Assembly (NCBI RefSeq): GCF_026914265.1
Contig: NC_069132.1
Coordinates: 70,508,993 to 70,572,992, forward strand
Direction: 5' to 3'
DNA length: 64,000 nt
Source: Mya arenaria
Lineage: Eukaryota > Mollusca > Bivalvia > Myida > Myidae
Position 1 is the stretch's first letter, and the number at the start of each line of letters is the position of its first letter. Made by a program: the position numbers and the translations under genes. A model generated the notes under the pieces. The model searched no databases and had not been told where the DNA came from. It saw nothing but the letters and a program-made list of their open reading frames with translations. This document shows positions 1 through 12,999 of this stretch, piece after piece.

Positions 1-937
1 TTTCTATTGTAAATAGCATTGCAGTTTTAATATGAAATGTGCTGAATCTGTCACCAAACACAGGTTTGAAACACGTTTTTCTCAATATTTTTGTCAGTGT
101 ATATACCTTCACTTGAACAGTGTTAAAATCAAACATTAAAAACCGTTCCATTAACGAAGTTGAAAACCTCCACTGCCATTTTGAATAAGGGTAACTTGTT
201 AACTTCGAAGGGATCATTAATGCTTTAGATCTACACAATGATTGTTTAGATGGGCTCTCTGTGTAGCCCTGTGGTACCAGGAATACTCCAGTCTCCCTGG
301 CACTGGCCAATGTTTCAGGTCTTGGCCAGTGTCCAGGGCGTGGTCTGTGGAACATGAACTTGCATTCTTCTGGCAGCTTGCTACAATGGTATCCATGGAT
401 TTTGTCAATCCTTTCATCATGTGACATTGATGGGCCATGTCTTATTATTTCACCATATTCACATTGTTTCTGTATCAAGTCCTGGTGTTTGACTCTTGTA
501 TTAGTCAATATTATTCTCCCTTCCCCATCTAGAACATCATCAGGTCCTTCTGGTTGTACAGCTGGCAGTGGGTAGTCATCTCTTAGTCTCTGTAAATAGC
601 AGTGTTGAGGAGGAGTGAGCTCATTCTTTAACACCAGCAGATTTACTGCTGAATACTTCCAGTTTCTCCAGTCAAGAGCCACATGACCACTGTTATTAGA
701 TAGCATGTAGTCGGTATCAGATTCCATCCCAGGCGTTGTTGTGCCCTCACTCTGACTACCAAATATGTAAAGAGTTCTATTTACATTACTCAACACGTCA
801 TTAACCTTGTATATAGTCTCCCTCATCAGGTGTGTTCTCCTCCTCCTAGCAATCAGCCAGCTGTTGACCCCGATATCTCCCATCACCCGGGACAGCCGCA
901 GTGAAAACAGGCTCTCACTCTCCCTATCACTCTCCAT
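1..937 (-). CDS. Mab-21-domain protein, N-terminal part (runs off window)
   Basis: From an ATG at 937 an uninterrupted frame of 312 codons reads to the window edge, so the 3' end is missing. It aligns without any net indel to the complete gene at 24171-26291 (same 936-base distance from start codon to the aligned point). It carries the nucleotidyltransferase-like motif GSQSEGTTTPGMESDTD near residues 77-93, followed by Mab-21-type blocks (PRPGHWPRPETLA, YSKWQWRFSTSLMER, VKVYTLTKILRKTC). Mab-21-domain proteins share the fold of cGAS; whether this one makes a cyclic dinucleotide is not shown by the sequence. Most of the frame is nearly identical to the other copy, but residues ~55-72 and ~94-112 differ strongly, and these flank the presumed active-site motif. 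The start is supported by conservation of this ATG, and not the upstream codons, in both copies. Confidence 0.85.
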   Translation of the reverse strand, partial: MESDRESESLFSLRLSRVMGDIGVNSWLIARRRRTHLMRETIYKVNDVLSNVNRTLYIFGSQSEGTTTPGMESDTDYMLSNNSGHVALDWRNWKYSAVNLLVLKNELTPPQHCYLQRLRDDYPLPAVQPEGPDDVLDGEGRIILTNTRVKHQDLIQKQCEYGEIIRHGPSMSHDERIDKIHGYHCSKLPEECKFMFHRPRPGHWPRPETLASARETGVFLVPQGYTESPSKQSLCRSKALMIPSKLTSYPYSKWQWRFSTSLMERFLMFDFNTVQVKVYTLTKILRKTCFKPVFGDRFSTFHIKTAMLFTIE

Positions 938-1959
938 AGCTTGGTGTTTTACACTCCTTATGTAAGTAAGTGTTCAGCAGCCAGGCACATAAGATTTTGA
1001 AATCAAAATCTTTATTATTTCACTAGGATTCCATGTTCATCAAGTTGCAGATAAAATGTTAACTATTACTTCAGGAAGGTCTACTTTCTTTTCTAAACAC
1101 AATATAAAACCCATCCAATGTCCTGGACTGTTTAAGTGGAGAGAATCAATAATTTACATTGAGATAATATTTTCTTATCTACCACTCAAATTTACTTCAC
1201 GGTTCAGAATCTAAACAATCTGGTTTATGCTATATATATATAGTTTTCTGTCAAAAAGGAAGCATTTATAAGCATTGCTATTTATGTTATCATTAATAAT
1301 GTGTGTACGTGGGTCGTTCTTTACATAGAAATCATATTTCTTATCTCCCATTCAAATTAATTGGACCTGGTACCATATATTTTCAGTTTATTGTAAATGA
1401 CTTATTGGTCATCTTTTCCTTAATTTCAGCTTTCCTTCCTTAAGGTATATCACCTACAATTACTTTAATTAAGGACGCCTGATCACCCCATATCGTTTTT
1501 GTTCCATTTGAAAGGGTTTCTTTTGCAGAAAACAAAAATGTAGAAATAGATAGAAATTTTAAACAAACAAGCTTTCTTGACTTTGAAACATTGCATAAAC
1601 ATATAATAGGTCATTTCATATCCAATTTTAGTTAATATCATTGGCAAAAATACCAAATACAATATGTATGAATTAATTATGTTAAATGACAAAAATAGTC
1701 ATGTATCTAACATAAAATACACCAGCAAGCAATAATAGCTTTTCAAATAATTAAAAATTAAAATGGCATAAAAGATTAACAATGTTAATAAAAAAACTAG
1801 CTTATTTGATGGTCGGATTATTAAGAACATAATTTCATCACAAGTATTAAATTCAAAATTATTTATTGACTGAATGAAAGAAACATGTTCATTTACCAAC
1901 TTTCATTATATTTAAAATTCCAAAAGTCACTAATTTGTATCTGTATTTACTCATAAACC

Positions 1960-3725
1960 CCCATCATACTAGGCAGCGACAGCAAAACAGTCACCCAATG
2001 CCCTATACCCCCATCATACCAGGCAGCGGATGCGAAAACAGTCACCCCTACTCCAATACCCTCATCTAACCGGGCAGCGGATGCGAAAACAGTCATCCCT
2101 ACGCCAAATACCCCCATTACAGCGGGCAGACAATACAGTCATCGCAACCCCAATTATAGCGGACAGCGACAGCTAAAACAGTCATCCCTTACAACAATAC
2201 CCCAATCATACGAGGCAGCGACAGCGATAACAGTCATCCGGGCAGCGACAGCCAAAAGAAATATCCCAACCCCAATCATAGCAGGCGGCGACAGTGAAAA
2301 CAGTCACCCCTATCCAAATACCCCAGTCATACCAGGCAGCAACAGCTAAAACAGTCATCCCTACACCAATTTCCCCATCATACCAGGCAGCGACAGCGAT
2401 AACAGTCATCCGAGCAGCAACAGCATTTTGTTTATCCCTACCCCAATACCCCAATCATAGCAGGCAGTGACAGCAAAAAACAGTCACACATACACAAATA
2501 CCCCCCATCATAGCAGGCAGCAATAACGAAAACAGCCATCCCTACCCCGAATACCCCCATTATAGCGGGCACCGAAAATAGTCATCCCTACCCCAATACC
2601 TCCATCATACTGGGCAGCGACAGCAAAAACAGCCATACCATCCCCAATACGGTATACCCCATCGTACCAGTCAAACATAGCGAAAACAGTCATCCCTACC
2701 CCAAAACCCCCTTTATAGCGGAAAGTGTCGGTAACATAGTCAGCCCTACCCTATTACCCCCATCATACCGGGCAGCAACAGAGAAAACTGTCACCTCTAT
2801 CCCAATACCCCATCATACTGGGCAGCAACAGCCAAACTAGTCACCCCTACCCCAATACCCCATTATAGCAGGCAGCATCAGCAAAAACAGTCACCCATAC
2901 CCCAAATCCCCCATCATACCGGACAGCTGCAGCGAAAACAGTCATCCCTACCCCAATACCAGCATCATACCCAGCAGCAGCAGCAAAAATAGTCATCCCT
3001 ACTCCGAATCCCCCATCATACCGGGCAGCGACAGCAAAAGCAGTCATCCCTATCCCAATCCCCTCATCTTACCAGGCAGCGACAGCTAAAACATTCATCC
3101 CTACCCCAATACCCCCGTCATACCGGCAGCGACAGCTAAAACAGTCATCCCTACACCAATGCCCCAATCATACCGTGCAGCTACAGCTAAAACAGTCATC
3201 CCTACACCAATACCCCCGTCATACCGGGCAGCTACAGCTAAAACAGTCATCCCTACACCAATACCCCATCATACCAGGCAGCGCCAGCAAAAACAGTCAC
3301 CCCTACCCCAATTATATCAGACAGCGACAGCAAAAACAGTCACCCCTACCCCAATTTAATCAGACAGCGACAGCAAAAACAGTCACCCCTACCCCAATTA
3401 TATCAGACAGCGACAGCAAAAACAGTCACCCCTACCCCAATACACCAATCATACCGGACAGCGAAGACAGTTGCCCTACACAAATACCCCATCGTACCAG
3501 GCAAACACAGCGAAAACAGTCATCCCTACCCCAATACCCCCATCATACAGGGCAGCGAGAGCAAAAACAGTCACTCCTCTATTATACAGTGCAGCAACAG
3601 CGAAAACAGTCACCCCTACCCCCCTACCTCTATCATACCTGGCAGCGACAGTGAAAAACGGTCACCCCTACCCCAATACCCCAATCATACCGGGCAGTAA
3701 AAGCAAAAGCAGTCATTCCTATACA
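1960..3725. repeat. 51-bp minisatellite, copy-1 array (degenerate)
   Basis: About 35 imperfect units of the type CCCCCATCATACCGGGCAGC followed by an (A)CAGC(T/G)A-AAACAGTCATCCCTAC block. Most units are 45-51 bp, with many indels in the first half (1960-2900). The period is a multiple of three, so several apparent frames on both strands are artefacts of the repeat. A short variant containing TATATCAGACAGCGACAGC is amplified at 3310-3440. Confidence 0.9.
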
Positions 3726-4689
3726 TGATTTTTTTAAAATGGGTTAAATTTTTGGAATTTAGTTCCTTTAAGATGTATATTGCATTGATATATCTTGTAG
3801 TAAATTACTGTTTACTTTCTTATTCAAAATAAAACAGGTTTAAATCAAGCATTGATTTGATTTCATTTCTGATACATTACCTACTTGTGTGGAAGATCAT
3901 GAGTTTCAAAAGTTAACTGTTAAATGAGATCATATTTCAAATCTTGTATTCAAATTATTTTAAGTTTAGTAGGCATGCCCATAAAGATTATTAATATCTG
4001 GTTTAAAAGGTATTTCCCAACATTTGTTGTCTATGTAATACTAGTAAGTTGAAATGATAGCAAGTTTTGAGAATGCTGACTTATTTCTAAACATTTTACC
4101 CACAAACTTGCTTTTAGTTTGTGCTCTTTAGATCTTTTATGATTCACTAGGTGTTTAAATCACATGGTTTCAATTGACTGGAATAAGATTTGAATTAAGA
4201 CCTATTACAAGAAGTATACTGTTTTTTAATTACAATGCTTTTTTCAAATACAAATTTTACCAATTAGAGGGTTATTAAACTGCAGTGCCAAAGATAATGT
4301 TCATCAAAGAGATATTATGCCTTTTCAGGGAGTTTCTACAGCAAAGGCGATAACTTTAGAGTGACTTCAGCCAAATGGCTGTGTGCCAAATTGTCCAAGA
4401 TATTATGCCAACACACATTCTTATCACATTTGGTGATGATTGTTCAAAGGCTTCAAAAGTTATTGATCGTTCAGGACGGATATTAGGTTATCTATTTGAT
4501 TTAAAGAGCTATCAATCTTGACTGACTTAATTAATATGGCTGGATTGAAGGTGTCCCATATATTATGCCCATACAGATTCTGGCCAAATTTGGCGATAAG
4601 TGGACAATTGCTTCTAAGGAGAGACAACATACTGGACACCAATTGACAACGCCCTAAGGCGAGTGGTGAAACTATATGTTCCATTCTAT
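3726..4689. other. Non-coding tail of the duplication
   Basis: AT-rich sequence matching 29330-30120 up to about 4507. It includes a dispersed 'gataactttagagtgacttc' type repeat at 4340-4560 that I associate with bivalve genomes. No gene seen. Confidence 0.5.
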
Positions 4690-6262
4690 GAATGCAGCTG
4701 AAACTATAGTATGTCCCGTTCTATGAATGCAGGTGAAACTATATGTCCTGTTCTATGAATGCAGGTGAAATTAAATGTCCCATTCTATGAATGCAGGTGA
4801 AACTATATGTCCCGTTCTATGAATGCAGGTGAAACTATATGTCCTATTCTATGAATGCAGGTGAAACTATATGTCCTGTTCTATGAATGCAGGTGAAATT
4901 AAATGTCCCATTCTATGAATGCAGGTGAAACTATATATCCCATTCTATGAATGCAGGTGAAACTATATGTCCCGTACTATGAATGCAGGTGAAACTATAT
5001 GTCCAATTCTATGAATGCAGGTGAAACTATCTGTCCTGTTCTATGAATGCAAGTGAAACTATATGTCCCATTCTATGAATGCAAGTGAATCTATATGTCC
5101 CGTTCTATGAATGCAATTGAAACTATATATCCCGTTCTATGAATGCAGGTGAAACTATATGTCCTGTTCTATGAATGCATGTGAAACTATATACCCCGTT
5201 CTATGAATGCAAGTGAAACTATATGTCCTGTTCTTTGAATGCAAGTGAAACTATATGTCCCATTTTATGAATGCAAGTGAAACTATATGTCCCATTCTAT
5301 GAATGCAAGTGAAACTATATGTCCTGTTCTATGAATGCAGGTGAAACTATATGTCCTGTTCTATGAATGCAGGTGAAACTATATGTCCCATTCTATGAAT
5401 GCAAGTGAAACTATATGTCCCGTTCTATGAATGCAGGTGAAACTATATGTCCTGTTCTATGAATGCAAGTGAAACTATATGTCCCATTCTATGAATGCAA
5501 GTGAAACTATATGTCCAATTCTATGAATGCATGTGAAACTATATATCCAGTTCTATGAATGCAGGTGAAACTATATGTCCTGTTCTATGAATGCAGGTGA
5601 AACTATATGTCCCATTCTATGAATGCGTGTGAAACTATATATCCCGTTCTATGAATGCAGGTGAAACTATATGTCCAGTTCTATGAATGCATGTGAAACT
5701 ATATGTCCTGTTCTTTGAATGCAAGTGAAACTATATGTCCCATTTTATGAATGCAAGTGAAACTATATGTCCCATTCTATGAATGCAAGTGAAACTATAT
5801 GTCCTGTTCTATGAATGCAGGTGAAACTATATGTCCTGTTCTATGAATGCAGGTGAAACTATATGTCCCATTCTATGAATGCAAGTGAAACTATATGTCC
5901 AGTTCTATGAATGCAGGTGAAACTATATGTCCTGTTCTATGAATGCAGGTGAAACTATATGTCCCATTCTATGAATGCATGTGAAACTATATATCCCGTT
6001 CTATGAATGCAGGTGAAACTATATGTCCAGTTCTATGAATGCATGTGAAACTATATATCCCGTTCTATGAATGCAGGTGAAACTATATGTCCTGTTCTTT
6101 GAATGCATGTAAAACTATATGTCCCGTTCTATGAATGCAAGTGAAACTATATGTCCCGTTCTTTGAAAGCAGGTGAAACTATATGTCACGTTCTATGAAT
6201 GCAGATGAAACTATGATATGTCCCGCTCTTTGAATGCAGGTGAAACTAAAATATGTCCTGTT
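4690..6262. repeat. 32-bp satellite with 480-bp higher-order period
   Basis: About 49 head-to-tail units of CTATGAATGCAGGTGAAACT plus ATATGTCC(C/T)(G/A)TT, 32 bp each. Variant positions are G/A/T in GCA(G/A/T)GTG and the dinucleotide after GTCC. The string of variants from 5218 (including the rare TTCTTTGAATGC and CATTTTATG units) recurs at 5698, an offset of 480 bp or 15 units, so the array grew partly by multi-unit duplication. The edges decay at 4690-4740 and 6190-6262. Confidence 0.95.
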
Positions 6263-9200
6263 CTAAGAACAGGCGCATACAAAACGTTTCATAAACAGCC
6301 ATATACAAATGCTAAAACATATTATTCATATTCAAAGAAAACAAATATTATTGTAGTTTTTATTATAAATTTATACCAGAATTTAAAATTGCTCTTTTCA
6401 TATACGCAATAAAAGTCCAAAAATGCTTAATTATTTATGAATCTCATGTATAAACAAGCCTCTCATTTTATCCAGCCAGTTATCCTATTTGAATGAATAT
6501 AGCTTGATGTCACTGAAGCGAACCATATAGCGTGTTTTTCTCCCTCATCAAAGGGGCATAAATTGACACATATAGAAGCAAGAATTGTGGGCCTCCTACA
6601 CATATGCACAATCTGACTGGTAAGTGTATACAAAGTTCCTTGTGAATATCTTGAATGGTCATTTACTTACAGCAAAGTTTTTGCAGTGCTATCTCAGCTT
6701 TTACAACACAATTATCAAAAAAAAATACTATTTGGCCTTTATGTTCATAAAGAGGTATGTAACCTAATTATGTGAAAGCCTTGAACAACTGTGTGAAGTA
6801 TGAAGTCCATGGAGTGAATGATTTTTAACATACAAAAATGTCGTAAAACTTTTACTGAATGAAGAGCCAAAATTGATATAAGTGATGTAACTTATTTGTA
6901 TAATTGTCTTAAACAACTGTGATGGAATAGTATTTGAGAACTGATTATAAATCTCAAATTGTCCTAAAATTTCACCAACTTTGTAAGTCCATCAAACGCC
7001 ATAACTTGTTTTTATTATAACATGGATTGATGTAATATAATTGTGTGATGGCCTTAAACAATTGTGTGATGTATAAAGTCCATTGGATGAACTGTATTTA
7101 AGATCTCAGTTGAACCAAAAGTTGCCCTTAAACTTAACCATTTTTGGTGTGTTTTAACCCTTGGTCAATGAAGGCCCAACATTTATTGGATAATATGGAG
7201 TAATGTAACCTAATTGTGTTAAGCGGGAGAAAACGATCGATCGTTGGGTTGAAAACGAACTTGAGAGCGCACGAAATAAGCTTTATTGGGCCTCATAAAT
7301 CAGCGTACAAATCTTTTTATCAACCGGTGTTTATCTTGCGTAATTTTTTAAAATAAATAGGTATGTACTGAACTGAACTTATTTTAAAGGAATGAAGGTA
7401 ATACACAGTTTAGAGCAAACAAATAAGCAACAATTATGAATATCAGAAAACTAATCAGTTTCGCCTTCTATTTTAATCATAGACAATATGATATGGTATC
7501 AACTTCCTCTAGTATGGTGGCAGTACGCTCATCTTTATCTTGAGTTGTATTTTCCAAAAACGAATCATATATATTCGTTTGGACAAATAACTTATCTCCG
7601 TATTCCGCATCACGTTACAGCGTTATTTCCCTTGCTGTATTATATCAAATTGACTTCATTTATCTTATCAACAGGTTTTTTGTTCACATTTAACGGTGAC
7701 TTTGGTAAAATACTCTATTAAAGCCATAAATGAAATATCAAACTATTGGCTAGATATTTGATTGATTCTACTGGAATCAAATGATTACAAGTAAATCTCT
7801 AAAATATACAGCTGATAAATCTCTTTCGCGCTAGTATAACGCTGTACCATTAAGGTTTAAACTAAAAAATGTCAAGTTTTCATTTAAAATTTGAATAATA
7901 CGCGCGCATGTTTTAAAGATGGTGGGAACACAATATGATGTAAGAAATCCCAGAGTATGTTTCCGACATGCCGTCGTTTCAAGATGGCGTGAGTCCACAG
8001 TTATTTTTACTTTATGTTTCATAGACACTAACCTGGCTTTCGACTTCTCACACCTCAATTGAAAAAGAAGGACATGACATCTCTAGAACAATTTAAGACA
8101 CAAAATATAATCACAAGAAAACACCATGTTGACCATTGACCTAGCTGACTGTCAAAATTGAGTTCAAATACATAACCCTTCCGGCAAGGAGTCAATCGGC
8201 TACAAACAACTAATTTTCAGACTTCCACAAGCTATGATTTTTCCAATATTTACACTGAAAACTATTAATTTCTGCAGAAGAGTGTCAAATTCAGTCAAGT
8301 TCTCTGCAAAAAGGACATTTTTTGCTTCTTTTTCATTCAATTATTAAATAAAATATTGATACTTGAACACAAGCACTCTTTTTTCTGTATTCACATCCGG
8401 ATCTTGGTCAACGGGGGGCAGATAACTGTGGTCTTGAGCCAGATGGCGGATCTCATTCCCTTTGATAAAGGAAAAACGTCTTAAATCTTACTTCTTTAAT
8501 GCAACAAGTAAGAATGTATAACTTCATGCAATAATGTATAATTAAGCAGTATGACAATGTAATTCTCCAGGTTATTGACTAGAGTATTGCAAGCAGTTGC
8601 CAATGCTTTCTGTTTGTACAGTTGATCAAGGGGAAAACTCAACAGGTTTTTCAGTCAGAGTAAGTTGACTTGTAAGTTGCTACATGGTCTTAATTGCATG
8701 ATTCGCGAGCAGGACAAATGTATAATAAAGTCATAGCGATGTAGTAATTTATAAACTGCACACAAGTGCACTTCAAGTGGGTGCAAAACATTTTTTCTGT
8801 TCAACAGCTGATCAAGGGTCATAACTGAACATGTATTTCAGTCAGAGTTATGCGTTTCATGAGTGGCTGGTAGGGATTGTACGATGATCGAGTATTGTCG
8901 GAAATCATTTGTTTGACTTCAGAGCCTGTATAATCCAATACGTTGTGTCTGGCGAGTATGTGCATAATTGAAATTGCATGTGGATTCCAAGTTAAAGTTA
9001 ATAACACAATGTTCAACTAGCTTCAACATTTTTCAAGTCATGATCAACTCAGACTCTATCCCAAGACTATTAGAATAAATTGTTTTCACAAACTCAAAAC
9101 AATAAAAACTATTCCAATTGCATTCTTTATAGCGATACTTTATTAACAGCTGCAAGTCAAAGATAGTACGTTTAGCTAATAAATGTAAAAGTAAGAGCAA

Positions 9201-10071
9201 TCGTTATATAGAAAGTCATATACAGTAAAAACAAAACAAATACATGAACAAATAAGGAAGCAATGTGCAATGCAAAGAATTACAACAAATAATGTTCGAA
9301 CATTATACAAGGAAAATAATGTAATATTTTGATACTATGCATGTTTTTGTGTACATTTCGCAATTATAATACCGAAAAAAAAATTCAGTAGGTCAAGTGG
9401 TTGATATTTATCAGGTCTTCTGCTATTCTGAACTACTATAATCAGTTTTGGGCAGGTTATTTAATTCAAGTTGTTCAAGTTATTCATAAAAACAAACGAA
9501 TAATATTAACATGTTTATTCACAAGTGTGCATCCAATCTTCGATAGATCTAATAAGATACAAATTATTGAAACCCCTACTAAAATGTACATCTAATATCT
9601 AGCACTTAAGTACTTGTCACACATGTATCTGTGCCTCCATTCTATATTTAGCCACAGAAAACTGGGACTCGGTGTTTACCACTTACATCATAATTATCAT
9701 GTGACTTGATTTATGTAGATACTAGCAATTATCTTTGGGTTTATCAAAAATATACATGAAGCAAATAGTGTATCTCAAACTATATAGATTAAGAAAGCTT
9801 TTAAATTAGAACTTTTGATTGCCCATATTGTTTGAATACACAGGTAGCTTATATTATAACTCAAGGTAAATGATCAGAAAGCTTTTGAATTACGGTGTGA
9901 CTTTTGATTGCAATAATTACTAGAATATACATGTAGTTAATATTACATATATTAGTAATTATATAATGTGTATAATTTAGCGTACAGGTACCTTATGTTG
10001 TACATCAAAGCATAGGTTGAAAAAGCTATAAAATTATGACTTATGAATCTGAAGAGCCTCAATTATTTTAC
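6263..10071. other. Intergenic AT-rich stretch, no gene recognised
   Basis: No exon or long frame is convincing here. A degenerate ~120-bp tandem pattern ('gccttgaacaactgtgtgaagt', 'gtcttaaacaactgtgatgg', 'gccttaaacaattgtgtgatg') runs at about 6770-7200. Another dispersed repeat pair ('cagttgatcaaggggaaaactc' and 'cagctgatcaagggtcataact') lies at 8620 and 8807. Two YY1-like AAGATGGCG/AGATGGCGG sites occur at ~7980 and ~8440, but no gene follows them. Confidence 0.5.
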
Positions 10072-10092
10072 TTAAGTAATATAAACATACTC

Positions 10093-10098
10093 TTTATT
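10093..10098 (-). terminator. Candidate polyadenylation signal of the SCCPDH-like gene
   Basis: AATAAA on the minus strand about 175 bases past the stop codon at 10272. It is the nearest canonical hexamer downstream of that stop; the choice is inference. Confidence 0.45.
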
Positions 10099-10271
10099 GT
10101 TTTGTTTACAAAGGCATGTCATAATTTGTATAAATAGACGATTACATACAAAAGTCTCACATGACATAATGTCATGGCAAATGACATTAGAGTGCAAAGA
10201 TAAAGCTAGTTTTGATAGTGAGGTCCCAGCTATTGTTCACATATGGACAGGAATTTGAGCCCATCTATTGT

Positions 10272-12776
10272 TCACAGAGGGAATTGTTCTTTCACGACTT
10301 CAAACTTGATGTTGTTTTTGATGAGTCGTTCAATCAGGTTTGTTTCTCGGAAAAGCATGGCTGTTGTGTACACACCACCCCTGAAATATATTTAAAATAC
10401 ATAAAATACTAATCTGTAATAAGGTCTTTAAATGGCTTCTATTAGAATCTATATTAGAGTGAATATTATGTATAAAAGTTACAAAGTTTCAATAAATTTT
10501 ACAATTATAGTGTTGAACGTTCATTGCTTTACAAAAGGCTTTTATTTGTTCGCTTTGCCTTAGAAAATAAACTATAGAAAAAATATAACAAAATTTTGAG
10601 TTCCCCTTAATTAAAAACAAGATTGTAACCGTGTATTTAATAGCTAGAATGCACAAATATTCATCATTTGTAATATATTTAAACAGTTGCATATATTATG
10701 GTACTGCTTATTTTATAGTAAGAACGCAGCTTTAATCATACCTAAATTTGTCTTGAGAGATTTCCTTCAGCAGAGTACAGGCGCACTGAACCATGACAAT
10801 TGGCGTGGCAACATATCCCGCTTCCGGGCCCGACACCCGCACAATCATCTGGGTGTCGGGGGCTGTGTCATGCTCTGTGTCTGCATCAGGAAGCTTCTCC
10901 TTCCAACCCTTGCCGACCACTGTGATGCTAAATGTTCCTGTCTCCATCTGTCGGGGAATCACCAATCATTTTTTTTATTACAAGAGAACACCAGGGAGAT
11001 AAAACTTTTTGTCCATCAATCTTATTTTAATAGACAATGTAATAAATTTCGACAACCAGATCAGCCAGAATAAGGGGCATTGCTGCACATTCTAATGAAG
11101 TTACAGCCGTGGTCCTTCTGATATAAGGCAAACTCTATGAGCATTTTATATTGATAATCATGACAGACAAGAAAGCTACATTAATGTGAGGTCATGTTCT
11201 ACATTCAAAATTGACCCTGACAACAATACAACATTAGTCAATCTTTGGAAACTGTTCAAGGATCGGTGTTAAATGTTGATCAATCATGGTGTGGTATTTT
11301 TTTGTGATAAATGCCAGAGACAGACTGTCCAAAGAAGGGAAACATCTCTGGTTACCCATGCTTACCAACTTACCTGATAGATTTACTACATGTACATTTC
11401 TCACCAACAGACATGAAACAGATCATCATCATCATTATCATCATCATCATCATAATCATTATCATATTCATCAATGAATAATGTCCTGTTATCCGACCAA
11501 CATAAAAAATGTAAAAAATATGACCACAGGAGAAGCTTAAAAACAGGTTCATGTCGCCATTTTTATAAGATAGTTCATTTGAACTATTTATTAATTGTTG
11601 CATAATAAACGTTATAGTTAGGCAGGCTCTGATTTCGTTAGTAGGAATCTAGGCCCAAACCTTCACTCTATAACTTGCATATTATACACGTGAGGCCTTG
11701 TAAATGGATGTATTTTATAATGAATTTGAACTCAACTATTAATTTTCTACCTTCGTAATGCACAAGATAAGGAAACATTTAATGTATTGGATATATAGTC
11801 ATATTCATTATGACCCTTTGTTTCTATAACTATATCACTGAAATGATCATATCCCTCATTGGCTACCAATATCACATTTTACCTGTTTCTTTGAAGGTCC
11901 TCCTTGTTTGAACACACCAAAGGTAAATATGTGTGGATACTGTGGAAAGAAAATGAAATAATTAATGACCAGCCTTAATCATAATATATTTTTACACGAG
12001 TACTATCTATTCATACATAGGATAGGATATAAATACAGCTGACTAACCAAGTATTTTTCTTTCAGTAAAAACAGGGATCTGACTCAATAGTTATAAAAGC
12101 TGGAGATATTGGCTTTGCTATACAAGTGCAAATGTCTCTGGCAACATGGGTATACAAATTTTAAAACCTAATTTAAAATCTTCGACAACAATTCCAACGA
12201 TGATAAAACCAATATTACATAATAGTTTGATGACATGCATATAAATCTTAATGAAAAAATTGGTCAGAGTGAACGTTGCAAATTCAGGTCATCTAAAGAA
12301 CTTAGAATACAACCTCATTTGCCGACACATTGTCCACACAAAATCGGATTTTAAACACCTGTGATAGTTAAAGGTTGAGCCTAAAACTTAATGATTGCCT
12401 ATCTGCAATTTCATTCGCTGTAAATTTAGGTTGTATTCTAAGACAACATCTTAACCCTTTCCTTTAAAACACACACAAGGTAAGAAATGAATTGCTTAAT
12501 ATCTACCTTAGACAGGGAATGTTGACAGTGCTGTATTTCAAAAAATGTGTCAAATAGAACTCCTCTAATCGTTCATGCTTAATTTGAGCTAATCCAACAC
12601 AAAGTTGCAGCTTTACGCCATGCTGCACAGTGTACTTACAGCTTAAGACTACTTACTTTCAGAATGAGAGCTCGTCCAAAGCTGAACTTTGCCAAGATGC
12701 CAACGATGAGTCCAAACAGCAGGGTGACCGCCAGATAGAAGAAATTCGGAACACAGGCATAAGCTGCCACTTCAAA
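10272..12776 (-). CDS. SCCPDH: SCCPDH-like oxidoreductase, C-terminal exons
   Basis: Four minus-strand exons with GT/AG junctions: 12657-12776 (40 codons), 11883-11939 (19 codons), 10742-10947 and 10272-10380, ending in TGA. They read continuously in frame and match the C-terminal third of saccharopine dehydrogenase-like oxidoreductase. The first has a hydrophobic segment (FFYLAVTLLFGLIVGILA), the predicted membrane-contact helix of the family. The second reads YPHIFTFGVFKQGGPSKKQ. The third holds the conserved GPEAGYVATPIVMVQ, and the last GGVYTTAMLFRETNLIERL, ending FEVVKEQFPL. SCCPDH is a membrane- and lipid-droplet-associated protein with a Rossmann-like N-terminus; its substrate is not established. 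These exons pair with 31598-32249. The codons expected between the two blocks (~190) were not found. Confidence 0.88.
11408..11462. repeat. CAT trinucleotide microsatellite
   Basis: (CAT)n with interruptions in an SCCPDH intron. It creates a spurious His- or Met-rich frame. Confidence 0.85.
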
Positions 12777-12884
12777 CTGGAAAAAAACGAACAGTAACGA
12801 ACAGTATACCTTAATGTATACATATAATCTGTTTTAAGTTGTCATAAAATACACATATTTATGTAACAAGTTCAAGAAATATTT

Positions 12885-12999
12885 ATTAAGTGAGCCTTTA
12901 GCATGAAAACTAACAAAGGGCAATAACTCTAAAACTAAGAAAGCAAGAGTTACTGTTAATATGCACTGCACTTGCACTCCATGAAATCTATCTACATAT
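12885..12999. repeat. Dispersed bivalve-type repeat, left piece
   Basis: Contains AGGGCAATAACTCT, AAGCAAGAGTTAC and CTCCATGAAATCTATCTACA, which recur in the same order and orientation at 21868-21960. The large TIR element at 13000 is inserted directly at its end. Confidence 0.65.

Larger units (their letters stand above)
1..4507. repeat. Segmental duplication, copy 1
   Basis: This stretch is collinear with 25355-30120. Both hold the Mab-21 5' coding half, ~1 kb of AT-rich upstream sequence, a 51-bp minisatellite, and ~780 bp of matching sequence after the array. Similarity fades just after the shared 'ttattgatcgt' near 4460-4500. The copy extends left beyond the window. Between 938 and 1960 I see only AT-rich upstream sequence with many small differences from the other copy, and no further gene. 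Confidence 0.85.

Noticed and set aside
3159-3728. Overlapping plus-strand frames of 66-159 codons
   Set aside because: Produced by the copy-1 minisatellite; units are degenerate and frames shift.
8441-8476. ATGGCGGATCTCATTCCC start (MADLIPFDKGKT) after a GATGGCGG context
   Set aside because: Stops after 13 codons with no good donor; not enough for a first exon.
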